This document shows, piece by piece, positions 11,680 through 22,629 of a DNA stretch of 64,000 bases. The translations under genes were made by a program, and so were the position numbers. The notes beneath the pieces were generated by a model. It searched no databases and was not told the origin of the DNA. It worked only from the letters and a program-made list of their open reading frames with translations. The first letter of the stretch is position 1. Every line of letters begins with the position of its first letter. The stretch comes from Prosopocoilus inquinatus (Eukaryota > Arthropoda > Insecta > Coleoptera > Lucanidae): contig CM069870.1 in NCBI GenBank assembly GCA_036172665.1, forward strand, positions 29,920,001-29,984,000, read 5' to 3'.

Positions 11680-12974
11680 CTATATCTTGTTTAAAGAGTC
11701 CAGAAAACTACAAAATATGTCATTTAAATTTTCAAAGTCCGTACGTTTATTAATAGAATTTCCAGACATTTTAATTTTACACATTTCTATGAAACGTCTT
11801 TTAAAAATATTAGATTCACTGTACAAAATATCAGTATTATCAAAATCAAAATTATGATTATTTACTAATGAATGCTCTACAAGCATTGAATGATTTTGAT
11901 TATTTTTTTTAATATGATATTTATGTTGGTCTAAACGTTTTTTTAAATTTTGGCTCGTTTCACCTATATAAACAGAATTACAATTTGAACATTTGATTTC
12001 ATAAACCACGTTAGGTTGTTTTAATTTCGGTGTTTTGGTTTTTAAATTCGAAAAAATTAAATTTAAATTATTCACAGATTTACTGGCTAAAATTAAATTA
12101 TGTTTTTTGAAAATGTGTTTAAATGTATTGTGTAATGGTTCAATATAAGGCAAAGATATGTATTTATGATTCGAAGTTTGTCTAATGTTTTTAGAGACAT
12201 TTGAATTTTGTAAGTATTTAATACGATTTTTAATTACTGATTCAATAAGATTTATTGGATAAGAATTTTGAATAAGAGTTTTCTTTATTAAATTTAAGTT
12301 ATCATAAATGTAAACTTTATCAGAAAGTAAAATAGCTCGATCAGTTAATGAAATAATAGTTGCAATTTTATAATTTTTAGGTGTGTACGAGTGAAAATTT
12401 ATGTACCTACCTGACCAGGTAGGTTTATGAAACCAATTAGTAATTAATTTATCATTCTGTCTGATAATATTTACATCAAGAAAACTCAATGAATTATTAT
12501 TTTCTTTTTCTACTGTAAATTGTAATCTATTATGAAAAGAATTAAATTTATTTAAAACAAAATCTACCTTATCAGAAGGCAAAATCAATAAAATGTCATC
12601 TACATAACGAAAATATAACGTTAAATCGAATGATAAAGAGTTAATAACAGATTTTTCTAGTTCTTGCATAACAATTTCAGCTAAAGCCGGAGATAAAGGA
12701 GAACCCATTGCTGTACCAAAAATCTGTTTATAAAATTTATCATTGAAAGCAAAATAAGATGTTTCAAAACATAAATCAACTATTTCTAAAAAGTTACCTT
12801 TGGAAATATCAGTAAAATCTTTAATCTCTAACCACCTATCATTTATACTTTTTAAAGCTAAATCTTTAGGAATGTTAGTAAATAAAGAAATAACATCTAA
12901 AGAAATTATAATGCAATTATTTGGTACAGTTATTTGTTTTAATTTTTCTACGAGTTCAAAAGAAATTTTTTATA
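11680..12974 (-). CDS. Penelope-like RT/GIY-YIG polyprotein, left copy (5' truncated)
   Basis: The open frame runs from the dimer centre (about 12974) to the stop at 11680; the first ATG at 12708 gives 342 residues. From that ATG come MGSPLSPALAEI (RT motif B region, residues 1-12), YFRYVDDILLI (catalytic YVDD, about residues 32-42) and FTVEKENNNSLSFLDV. A linker leads to the GIY-YIG endonuclease at about residues 235-300, with YEIKCSNCNSVYIGETSQ and KKRLDQHK. The conserved Arg of this domain is present in this copy. The RT fingers present in the right copy are missing, so this copy cannot make a complete enzyme. PLE RTs prime reverse transcription at endonuclease nicks in chromatin. The next base on the 5' side is the inverted sister copy. 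Confidence 0.9.
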
Positions 12975-14400
12975 CTGCATTCCAAAAATTCATAAACCTA
13001 ATACACCTCTTCGTCCTATAGTTTCCACTATTGGTTCTTCTCCATATTTCTTATCTAAATTTATTTCAAAAATCATTACTCAGGTTACTAGTAAATCAGA
13101 ATATTTTATAAAAAATTCTTTTGAACTCGTAGAAAAATTAAAACAAATAACTGTACCAAATAATTGCATTATAATTTCTTTAGATGTTATTTCTTTATTT
13201 ACTAACATTCCTAAAGATTTAGCTTTAAAAAGTATAAATGATAGGTGGTTAGAGATTAAAGATTTTACTGATATTTCCAAAGGTAACTTTTTAGAAATAG
13301 TTGATTTATGTTTTGAAACATCTTATTTTGCTTTCAATGATAAATTTTATAAACAGATTTTTGGTACAGCAATGGGTTCTCCTTTATCTCCGGCTTTAGC
13401 TGAAATTGTTATGCAAGAACTAGAAAAATCTGTTATTAACTCTTTATCATTCGATTTAACGTTATATTTTCGTTATGTAGATGACATTTTATTGATTTTG
13501 CCTTCTGATAAGGTAGATTTTGTTTTAAATAAATTTAATTCTTTTCATAATAGATTACAATTTACAGTAGAAAAAGAAAATAATAATTCATTGAGTTTTC
13601 TTGATGTAAATATTATCAGACAGAATGATAAATTAATTACTAATTGGTTTCATAAACCTACCTGGTCAGGTAGGTACATAAATTTTCACTCGTACACACC
13701 TAAAAATTATAAAATTGCAACTATTATTTCATTAACTGATCGAGCTATTTTACTTTCTGATAAAGTTTACATTTATGATAACTTAAATTTAATAAAGAAA
13801 ACTCTTATTCAAAATTCTTATCCAATAAATCTTATTGAATCAGTAATTAAAAATCGTATTAAATACTTACAAAATTCAAATGTCTCTAAAAACATTAGAC
13901 AAACTTCGAATCATAAATACATATCTTTGCCTTATATTGAACCATTACACAATACATTTAAACACATTTTCAAAAAACATAATTTAATTTTAGCCAGTAA
14001 ATCTGTGAATAATTTAAATTTAATTTTTTCGAATTTAAAAACCAAAACACCGAAATTAAAACAACCTAACGTGGTTTATGAAATCAAATGTTCAAATTGT
14101 AATTCTGTTTATATAGGTGAAACGAGCCAAAATTTAAAAAAACTTTTAGACCAACATAAATATCATATTAAAAAAAATAATCAAAATCATTCAATGCTTG
14201 TAGAGCATTCATTAGTAAATAATCATAATTTTGATTTTGATAATACTGATATTTTGTACAGTGAATCTAATATTTTTAAAAGACGTTTCATAGAAATGTG
14301 TAAAATTAAAATGTCTGGAAATTCTATTAATAAACGTACGGACTTTGAAAATTTAAATGACATATTTTGTAGTTTTCTGGACTCTTTAAACAAGATATAG
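12970..14400 (+). CDS. Penelope-like RT/GIY-YIG polyprotein, right copy (5' truncated)
   Basis: The frame is open from the dimer junction and has no natural start; an internal ATG at 13372 gives the same 342-residue frame as the left copy. Upstream in frame are PKIHKPNTPLRPIVSTIGSS (RT fingers, about 12982-13040) and IIISLDVISLFTNIP (motif A with its Asp, about 13168-13212). MGSPLSPALAEI and YFRYVDDILLI (catalytic YVDD) follow. The GIY-YIG domain begins at YEIKCSNCNSVYIGETSQ near 14077. One difference from the left copy is notable: KKLLDQHK instead of KKRLDQHK, replacing the usual catalytic Arg of GIY-YIG nucleases by Leu. The RT palm looks intact, but the N-terminus is missing, so it is probably inactive. 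Confidence 0.9.
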   Translation, partial: LYCIPKIHKPNTPLRPIVSTIGSSPYFLSKFISKIITQVTSKSEYFIKNSFELVEKLKQITVPNNCIIISLDVISLFTNIPKDLALKSINDRWLEIKDFTDISKGNFLEIVDLCFETSYFAFNDKFYKQIFGTAMGSPLSPALAEIVMQELEKSVINSLSFDLTLYFRYVDDILLILPSDKVDFVLNKFNSFHNRLQFTVEKENNNSLSFLDVNIIRQNDKLITNWFHKPTWSGRYINFHSYTPKNYKIATIISLTDRAILLSDKVYIYDNLNLIKKTLIQNSYPINLIESVIKNRIKYLQNSNVSKNIRQTSNHKYISLPYIEPLHNTFKHIFKKHNLILASKSVNNLNLIFSNLKTKTPKLKQPNVVYEIKCSNCNSVYIGETSQNLKKLLDQHKYHIKKNNQNHSMLVEHSLVNNHNFDFDNTDILYSESNIFKRRFIEMCKIKMSGNSINKRTDFENLNDIFCSFLDSLNKI

Positions 14401-14431
14401 ATCTGTCAATTAATTATTTAATTATATATAT

Positions 14432-14475
<44 letters not shown>

Positions 14476-14601
14476 GCTTTATTTAGTTCTAGTTACTTTT
14501 ATTCCGAACAACTCGTAGTTTAGTTTAAAAATCATGTTACCTTTTCGTTTCTCTTGACGACTTCTTTCTCTTGACAACTTGTTTATTTACTTTTTTTTTT
14601 T

Positions 14602-14643
14602 CACTCCTGACGAAGCTATAAATCTATAGCGAAACGTTGAGTG
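14602..14643 (+). ncRNA. Hammerhead-like ribozyme of PLE, right end
   Basis: Same motif as at 11430-11471: CACTC 14602-14606, CTGACGA 14607-14613, GCTATA 14615-14620, TATAGC 14625-14630, GAA 14631-14633, ACGT 14634-14637, T14638 (predicted cleavage after it), GAGTG 14639-14643. It lies on the sense strand about 200 nt downstream of the ORF, where PLE hammerheads are known to occur. Confidence 0.65.
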
Positions 14644-14691
14644 TGTTTCCCTTCATTTTTCTGTCCGGTTTGAGATTAAAAAAACTTTCTA

Positions 14692-14703
14692 CATAGAAAT
14701 CTG
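14692..14703. repeat. Target-site duplication, right copy
   Basis: CATAGAAATCTG, identical to 11333-11344. Confidence 0.85.
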
Positions 14704-15012
14704 CTAAGGTCATTAAGTACATTTAGTTTCCTAGAAAACCGCAACGTCACCGTCATATAAAAATACTTAAAAGGTTTTTTAAACGTTTGGAATCCTCTTT
14801 TGATGATCCTTCATATCGTAAATATGTTAGTAACGTTAAATCGAAATGGATCATTATGGAATATATAAAATAAGTACACGTTGACGTTTTTTCTTGCTTA
14901 CTTTACATCAATGCTTGTCATTTTTCAACGCTACATGATGTCATTTACTGTCATATTACAGTCGCTGTATTACGGTACCGTTATCCTAAGAAACCGAGGC
15001 TTAAGCCTTTAA

Positions 15013-15149
15013 GGACCAGTTGCACCGAATACTTAAGCCGAGCTTAAATTTAAGTAATAGTTTATAATGTGATATTTGAGGTTACGTAACTCACATTCTA
15101 AGCGGCGCTTAAAGTTAAGCTCGGTTTAAGTGTTTAGTGCAACTGGCCC
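15013..15149. mobile_element. MITE with TTAA duplication
   Basis: TTAA (15009-15012) is followed by GGACCAGTTGCACC. The mirrored end is GTGCAACTGGCCC, then TTAA (15150-15153). The subterminal AAGCCGAGCTTAA is mirrored by TTAAGCTCGGTTTAAG. TTAA targets suggest a piggyBac-type mobiliser. Related ends (GGCCAGTTGCACCAAATACT) occur in the foldback at 31096-31478. Confidence 0.75.
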
Positions 15150-15234
15150 TTAATTTCAAATTCAAATTACGCATGTCAGTTCGGTATAAAATTTTGAAAT
15201 ATAAATATGGGGGACATTTGAAATCTAAAATCTT

Positions 15235-16310
15235 TTAATACAACCATGCAACATGCAGAGTGCGTGTATTTTTCATATTCAACCATTTTAATTGTTTCGA
15301 TTTATCACTAACTCTGTCAAATTGGCGCAGTCGAAAAATCAATTGTAAACATGCATACTGAACACGCTGCAGCTTTGTTATACATAGAACCGGAATCCAC
15401 ACAAGGCCCATGTACCATATCGCATAATTTAGTATTGCCAAGTCAAATGTGTTACACAAAAAAAATCCAGTAAGAAATCTATTTGACTCTGAATAATAGT
15501 TTAAGGCCGAAGTAACCTTTACTACAATATGCGAAATACGTTCTAGAAACCTCAAAGAAGAATGTATTCTGCCTTGTTAAGCATAAAATTTTCAGCGTCA
15601 TAAAGTTTACATGCTTGGCTTATGACGTGTACGTGATCTGCATGTTCTGGCTTATTATATTGTGCTATTAGCACCTTTTAGCAAATGTTAAATTCAATTC
15701 TTAAAAAGATATTCAAATTTGGTGGTATAATAAATTTTACTAAATGAGAAACATCTCGAAGCAATGATTTTGTCAGATACGACTTCTATCCTTAACAGGG
15801 CAGTATTGTTAACCCTTTGTTTTTTGCAACATTCGCAGGAGTCAAATCCAAACCATTTAACACGATATGAATGCTGCCTGCGGCTTATTTTCTACATTTC
15901 TTATTGCCAAAGAAAATTAGCTTGGATTTAGATAACGGCTAATCTCTCCACACGAGAGCATCGGTATCATCAGATGGTTCTAATATCTGAGAGACGAAAG
16001 GATTTATAAATTTGAACATCATCTGCATAGAAATAATATTTACAATTTGTGAAAAGTGAACTAAAATTAGAAACGTAAAAGTAATATAAAATAGGACTCA
16101 ATATTGACACCTGTGGTACACCTCTCTTTATCTTATTAAATCCGAAGTAATTCTCGAATAACGAACAGCTTGACGCCTATGAATCGAAAACCGAAATTAA
16201 GAAAAGTCTACAAAATTCAAAATTGAAAATAGCACGTCGTGGTATAAAGTGTCGAAAGCACGTGAATAATCAAGTAACACTAGATCCGTTATGTCGTCGA
16301 TTATCGCTTA
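15235..16310 (-). pseudogene. Jockey-like LINE reverse transcriptase relic
   Basis: Reading on minus from 16310: LLDYSRAFDTLYHD (motif A region, about 16290-16250), then RGVPQVSILSPILYYFYVSN (about 16130), then YYFYADDVQIYKSF (catalytic YADD, about 16030). After frameshifts the C-terminal domain at 15235-15555 has LQRVQYACLQLIFRLRQFD and WLNMKNTRTLH. The motif order is that of jockey/CR1-group LINEs. Several frameshifts and stops, no endonuclease, truncated at both ends. Confidence 0.8.
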
Positions 16311-17593
16311 ACATTTCTTATTGCATTTTCCTCTTCTGAGAAACACTATTTTTAATTACCGAAAACTATGGTCGAATAATACCAAAAATATGTATTAGAA
16401 AATGCTATGTCTTAAAATCTAACTCTTTATTTTGCAATAACTAAATAATATTTTCAGAAGGCGGAGATAATCCTCCATAAGTTATATCAGAAATATAAGG
16501 AATCTCTTCCTTTTATATTTTCAGAGCTCTAACATTTTTAAATAGTCATTTAGAATAGAATGACGTTCCCATTTAATTTCCTGTGAAGGAGCCGTATAAC
16601 TGAAAATATTTTCCCAGTTTATATGAAGAGTTTAGATAACGAACATACACAATTTTTCACAACTGAATTATGAAGTTTTCATCTGCTTTATTTGGTAAAG
16701 TAATAATGCTTAATCAATTTAACTACCTTAGCGAGACCCTACAGTCGTATTGTAAATGTTTTAAAATGTTCCTCATTATTCTTTAATTAGAAAAGCAACC
16801 CTCACAAATCAATTGTGGTCATATCATTGGGCAATTATTTTGAACCCGCTCGGTTTCATGATGTTTTCATTACCTACCTGAAAAATCAATGTAGCTATTG
16901 TACAAACAATGCGAAACAGGTGGGAAAGCAATTTTGATAATATCAACTCCCAGTATAACGTGTCTTTACTTATTTAGGTCAATTTCCGTGGAGCTTTTGT
17001 AACCAAGAAAGTTTTATTGAGATTAAAACTACACAGTATTACTTTTATAAGCCAATAGTTTGCTTCAAAAGAAAAAAAGTTGTTCCGTTGCTTGTCCAGT
17101 TTTTTTTTTATATTGAATAAGAAATGAAAATGAGGGAAGCACTTAGAATAATACGTTTCAATAAAAGAAATGGACGCCAGTTACTTAAAACAAAAAAAAA
17201 TAGCTTTTTCAAGAAAACCGTGAAAATTCAAACATAGGTATTACTTTAGTAGCGGAAAAGTTCCAAATACAAAATGACGTCTGCTCTCTGGAGACTAGCA
17301 GAGTATCACGGGTTAATACCTTCCCTTCCCCAGGGGATAAGGTGACCGTCAACGTTGTGAAATAAAACAAGCTGAATAGTTGGAATGTTTCGTTGAGGTG
17401 GAAAGCCAAAGGGAGTAGTTCTTGCCTTACAAAAAAATAAAATAAATGAAAACACGGTGACAAATTTTCAGCTAAAATGATTTAGATTTCTGTAAACATT
17501 AGAATAAAAAATAGAATACCATGACTGATGTTTTCCTTTCCAAGGCTCTATTAAAATGAATTTGCCTCAAATTAAATTGTGTGCGCTAAACTG
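16311..17593. other. No recognised feature
   Basis: AT-rich. The minus frame 17209-17463 is uninterrupted but has no motif, and I do not call it a gene. Confidence 0.35.
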
Positions 17594-19500
17594 TACAGTG
17601 GCGTGCCAAAATGTCTTAGCTATAAGAACTTAACAATGGGATTTCAAATATTGTTTCAAATATTGATAAATTTTATGTTGTTTCCTAACAACAAAAATTT
17701 TCGAACGACAATACATTTTATAAAAAAAAATGTTCTGTAAATCTAATTCTAACTTTTTACGAAAAATGGACAATTATGCCGACAAATTAATATTCAGACG
17801 AGTCTAACAATTAATTAATCAGTACGGTGTTACATCGCCTTTGGGTTATACAGTGACCGCCAAAAAGTTCGAAAATTTTAGTAGGATTCAATAGTTATTT
17901 ACAAAATGTGTGTCGTGATTGCCAGACAAAGTTTCCTTCAGTTTAGTATTTCGAAAAAAAGGAATATTTTCAATATTCTCAGTTTTGCTCAAGATGTGAA
18001 GAAGTAAATGGGCATTTGGTACTTAACTCTTACGAATGATTAGCTTATTTTTATCTATAAGCAGTATTTAAAACAATCAAATTTGCTTATGGGTTTTTAA
18101 CTGTTGCGTGCACATTTTAATTTGAAATGATTTTTCACGTTTCTGGTGCAAGGCATTTTTAAAATAAAATTTTGTGTTATTTCTTTTAATTTCTTGATTA
18201 CACAAATTTTCTAACCCTAACTTAGCCTAAGCAGACCGAAACTAGCAAGAATTGCATCTACTTTTTGTTTAAACCCGTTGAAATTCGTACTTATAAAATC
18301 GACATTGGTACAAACAATAAAAAACATTTCATGGCTACAACGAAAAATATCGATTTTATAAGTACGGATATTAAACGGCTCTAAATCAAAAAGTAGATGC
18401 AATTCTTGCAATTTTCCGTCTGCTTAAACTAAATTGGGATTATGAGAAACGTATTACGAAGAAATCAAAAACATTAACACGAAACCGTATGTAAAAAAGG
18501 CCTTGCACCAGAAACGTGAAAAATTGTTTCAAATTTTCTTGTGCATGCAACAATTCGAAACCCAAGAGGAAAATTTATTCTATTAAATCTTTTTTATGAA
18601 TATAAATGAATAAGCTAACCACTCTTAAGAGTTAAATACCAAATGTTTATTGAGTACTTCACATCTTGAGCAAAACTGAGAATATTGTAAATTTTCTTTT
18701 TTTCGAAATATTAGACCGAAGGAAATTTTATCTGGCAATGAAAACACAGATTTTGCAAATAATTATCGAATCTACTAAAATTTTGCCTAATACATCCAGC
18801 AATTTCAAATTACAACAATTTTTTAATTTTCATATCTCAAGTAAGTGCTATTTTTAGCAACACTAAAAGTTGCTCATAAGCATTGTCCTGTTTATATCTA
18901 GTTATCGAACATGCACAAACTATTGGTGTAAAAAGTTAAAAAAAAAAACAATAATAAAACATTTCCCATATGGTGCGAACTTTTTGGCGGTCACTATATA
19001 ACAGCCTTGATTCTTTTTGGCATGGTATCTCGACTAAAGATTCATAATATGGTGGGGGGAAAGAATTTCATATTTCCTGTATCTTAGCTCTTAATTCGGG
19101 AATTATTCGTTGGGAACTGTTTGGCAAGATCTCTTTCATGTTGTGCCGTAGGATTTCGATCATATTCAAGCCGCTACTTCATGGTCAAGCCAGCACTTCA
19201 AATCATCTTTTTGTAGATTTGGCTGCATGACACGAAGCCCCGTCCTGCTGAAAAATGTAATTTTCTCTTCCGAACTGCAATCTTGCAGCCGGCAGAAATT
19301 TTTTTTCCTAAAATACTGTAAATTTTTCTGCGTTTATGGTACCATTAATAAACTTCAGTTTGCCTAAACCTTTGCAGGACATGCATCTCGAAATCATAAC
19401 AACTTACGGGAATTTTACAGTTCGTTTAAAACAGACTTTATGGAAACCTCAGCTTTTGTTCTGATTATTCGTGATTCGTCACTGAAAACTATTTGGCTAC
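17594..19500 (-). pseudogene. Tc1-like transposase relic interrupted by a foldback element
   Basis: On minus, from about 19490 downward: IVFSDESRI (first catalytic Asp) and FQQDGASCHAAKST (second Asp, about 19250), then a degraded segment in which NMIEILRHNMKEILPN stands where Tc1 proteins have the third catalytic residue. The C-terminal MPKRIKAV-like stretch runs into the insertion at 18997. The reading resumes on the other side (17850-17825) and stops. TACAGTGGCGTGCCAAAATG at 17596 looks like the TIR tip. Stops and frameshifts are frequent. Only the second half of the transposase remains. Confidence 0.7.
17850..18997. mobile_element. 1.15 kb foldback element inserted in the Tc1 relic
   Basis: AGTGACCGCCAAAAAGTTCG at 17852 is mirrored by CGAACTTTTTGGCGGTCACT ending at 18995. 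The two halves stay alignable almost to the centre near 18330: ATTGCATCTACTTTTTG at 18250 versus CAAAAAGTAGATGCAAT at 18390. It is essentially one long palindrome with flanking TA. It has no coding capacity; the short frames inside are arm sequence. Confidence 0.85.
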
Positions 19501-21320
19501 TACCTACATGAGCAGAAGCAAATTTCGCGCTGACGAAATTAACTTGCAGCAGAGCCAGCAGCTTAAGTCGTGACAGCTGTGGGTGTTAATTAAACACGAT
19601 AATAAATGAGCGCCATCTAATCTTAACCTGAGACGAGGAGAGGATCGAAGGAAAAGGAAATGACTCGCTTTATGTAACAATCTTTAATATTGTCAACAAC
19701 AGTCAAAACAACGCAAAGTGTGTGATGGGCTTAACGCCATCAAGTGTCTACTGTCCTTAACGAGAGAACAATAACCACTAAAACTATGAAATTGTGCGTA
19801 AGTTAAATCATGAGTTTAACTGAAAGAATGGCATCAAATGAACACTAAAAATATCTCAAAAGTAATGCAAATTAACCGTAGGCGGGTCCGACAAGAGCTT
19901 TACATATCGTTGGTTTAATTAGGAAAGCTCGTTACTCCACTTTTAGGGTTTCTTGTTTTTTTCTCATTCCTTAGGAATGCGTAAAATAAAAATAAAAATC
20001 CTAGTAACTTCGCATTGAACAGGTTACAGGGTTATATTCCCGTAACCCGTAATCAGTTTTTCTAATTAGACCGACGATATTTAAAATCAAACATAAGTTT
20101 AAATATGCAAAGTAAAATGAAAACAGTAACAGCGATACGCAAAATTCGGCCTGAGGTCGCACCCACAGATAAGGATATCTCCCACCTGATCGTTCTCCAC
20201 CAATGACGTATGATGACGTCAAACGAAAATAACAACCCCTCCGAAAACCAGATCTGCACGTTGTAACGCTGCGCTGCTACCCCAAAAGAAGACTAAGCTT
20301 AAACACCTGGAGCAACCAACAAAAGCGAGGAGTCATACCCCAAGAAGGGGTCGTATAAAAAGGAATTCAAAAAAAGCTAAACGCCTGGAGGGCTAGAAAA
20401 CTAAAATGCCTCTAAGAGAAGGAAAGTTCGACAATAATAAACTGCACTAAAAGGAGAGGAGCAGCCATAAACATACCTGTCCTGAACTCCAAGGACGAGG
20501 CTTGAGACAACTCTGAACGAGTTTCTTGTGCCGCGAGCGCCAAATCAGAACCGATGAGACGTCGTACGACGAGGACCTCCCCGAGGTTCCTCCCGAAAAC
20601 CAAAAAGTGAACCGACCTTCAGGAAGCCACGACGCGTAAGTGGGGTCGCGCCTTATATAAACAACACCATTAATTGCAGAGGATATCGCTAAACGACTGA
20701 CTGGCTCAGGACACAATACGAGTTAATAAAGCAAAACTGGTCATGCCCCCAATTGTATGAAGGAAGGAAGGTGACCTCAGCAGGAATCAACGAGTATCAA
20801 CACAATGTAGGGACAAATCAATGGCATTAAAGGTCGAGAGTGAAACCAATTTAATCTGTCCGTCGAAATATTAACTCGCAAGAAACTGTAATTCACATAG
20901 ATTAGGCCAGTAAAAGAAATTTGCCTATGACTATTCAAGCACGTGGAATAATAATTTCGTACGGTTCTCGATGAAATGCGCTTGTAAATGTTTAAAAATA
21001 TGCGACAATTCTATCTGATACTAGAAACTCCGAAAGATATTGTTTAATTAAAACCACAATACGCCGATGCGTAGGGAAGTTTACACCATCTTATGGCCGG
21101 AGTATTTCAAAGAGCATGCACAAAAGCATCTAAGTTAAAACACAAAGCTAGAAATCATTTCATGTTTTACGAATTTAAATATTCCAGCCACGAAGACGAC
21201 ACTAAAAAATTGATTTTAAATGCAATAATATCCGATGAAATAGCTGCGGTATGAAGCGCTTTCCCACACACGCGATTTATTAGTATTGTGCAATCGAGAA
21301 CAAATTCCAATGAGACTTAT
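19501..21320. other. Unassigned region, partly GC-richer, LTR-like features on minus
   Basis: 20120-20760 is richer in G+C than its surroundings. On minus there is a TATA-like TTTATATAAGG (about 20660-20650), a downstream CAGGTATG splice-donor-like site (about 20480), and upstream CATACAATTGGGGGCATGAC (20762-20743), which could be an LTR end plus a primer-binding site. Minus frames 20447-20716 and 20412-20603 have no recognised domain. It may be a retrotransposon 5' end or a host promoter; undecided. Confidence 0.3.
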
Positions 21321-21344
21321 TATACCGGTTGTTTCATGAGAAGC

Positions 21345-21820
21345 GATTTCCCAAACCGTAACGTGGCTACTAATATTTCTTTGGTCCATCTAACTTTAGA
21401 TTTTGCCCAGTCCAGACGTTTCTTTCTTTTGTATCTCGGTTAACAGTGGTTTCTCTTTTGCCTTTCCAAAAATAAAGTGTATTAAAATTTCTATTCTCAA
21501 AATTAAACGGATTTGTGTAACCATTGTCGACAACATTCCCTAGATACAGTTAGACCAGACTCTTTACCCATTGTGACTGAATTTCTCCTAAAAGTACCTC
21601 GTCTGTGCCTTTCGCAAATTTTGGTGAGAATTTTTTGTTGTTTCTCTGTTACAATTCTTTGTCTTCCAGGACATTTGCTACGAATACCAATATTTGCAGT
21701 TTCTCCACTTTTTTTATTATCTATCGATTTCGATAAATTTTTTTTCATTGTTTTAAACGCCGCATATTGTCAAATTAGAATTTCACGTACTTTATTATTA
21801 GTTGGTACGCCTCGGGCCAT
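21345..21820 (-). pseudogene. Tc1-like transposase N-terminal fragment
   Basis: Starting at the ATG 21820-21818 (MARGVPTNNKVREIL), a stop follows. The frame 21748-21503 then has GRQRIVTEKQQKILTKICER and a second helix-turn-helix-like half (SRECCRQWLHKS), the paired-type DNA-binding domain of Tc1 transposases. A shifted frame adds LTEIQKKERLDWAKSKVRWT, the block that precedes the first catalytic Asp. The catalytic domain is missing. ATACCGGTTGTTTCATGAGA at 21324 could be the truncated element's end. Confidence 0.65.
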
Positions 21821-22629
21821 ATTTTTTATAAACTTTTTGTTGTTAGTGTCAAAATTATCAATAAATTAACCTTTTGTTTCCAAGATTTCCTTGTTTTTAA
21901 AGTATAAAAAGGTAAACGTCCGAACAATTAGTTGCCAGCAAATTTGATGAATTAATGAAATTAATTGCATTGATTAGACACAATATAAACAATTTATTTT
22001 GAAAATGTATGTCTTAAAATAAATCTACATTCATAACATATTTCTTTTTATAGCTGTAATGAGAAAAGTCAACAGATATTTCAAAAATAACCATCTGTCG
22101 GAACATTTAGTTGTTAGGGCTCGTAATTCACGAGCGAATTCAAGTTTCAAAATATTAAAAATTGACGCAACAGGTATTTTATTTAAGCATTATACGGGGT
22201 GTTTGTGAAACAAATGCAAAACTTAAACGTGTAATACATCACCATAAATGGGAACGATTGAACTTACATGCCCTTAACAAAAGTTTTAAATATTTCGAGG
22301 AAATCGCTTTTGAAAATCGGACAAGAAATAATCGTCTATGGCTTTGAGATAGGTCAAGAAAAGGAAATTTTATTGGAACAAGAAACAGAAGTCCAATCGA
22401 GCAGGACCTTTACCGAGTCGAGAGGCGAATAAAAGCATTGTTTTTAACATCGCAATAAGTCCTAATACAGTTGGGTCAAACAATTTGCTTCATTTTTTAT
22501 TATTGTGACGCACAATTTATTGCTCCGTATTCTTTAGGATCAACAGTTTAGTTTGTGAAAAGTGATCGAATGAGTTAAAATTAAATACGATTACAATCAA
22601 CATAGTATTATTACCGAACCGGAGGCAAC
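21821..22629. other. No recognised feature
   Basis: AT-rich. A possible TIR tip TATACGGGGTGTTTGTGAAA lies near 22191 without a partner. The 61-codon frame at 22162-22347 has no motif. Confidence 0.3.

Larger units (their letters stand above)
11345..14691. mobile_element. Penelope-like element, head-to-head inverted dimer
   Basis: A young insertion bounded by a 12 bp TSD. A 36-nt left extension (11345-11380) precedes two almost identical, oppositely oriented, 5'-truncated PLE copies: left arm 11381-12974 on minus, right copy about 12970-14691 on plus. The arms match from 11381-12974 to 13107-14691. Their 9-bp length difference equals the difference between the T46 tract (11599-11644) and the A37 tract (14436-14472). 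Only the right copy retains the extra 5' RT segment (12975-13106). Each copy encodes RT plus GIY-YIG and ends in a hammerhead-like motif. Tandem or inverted partial copies and short terminal extensions are known for Penelope. The dimer could also be an assembly artefact, but the TSD argues for a real insertion. Confidence 0.9.
11250..15005. mobile_element. Old TIR element split by the Penelope-like insertion
   Basis: Left sequence around 11253-11320 (TTGGTTTCCTAGGATAACGG, then TAATATGACGGTAAATAACG) is mirrored by 14935-14999 (CCGTTATCCTAAGAAACCGA, preceded by TTACTGTCATATTACAG). Without the PLE insertion this would be an element of about 400 bp with 65-70 bp imperfect TIRs. It holds no protein. 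Confidence 0.65.

Noticed and set aside
17209..17463. 84-codon minus frame as a small gene
   Set aside because: No motif, no conserved context and no neighbouring exon signals; length is within chance for this region.
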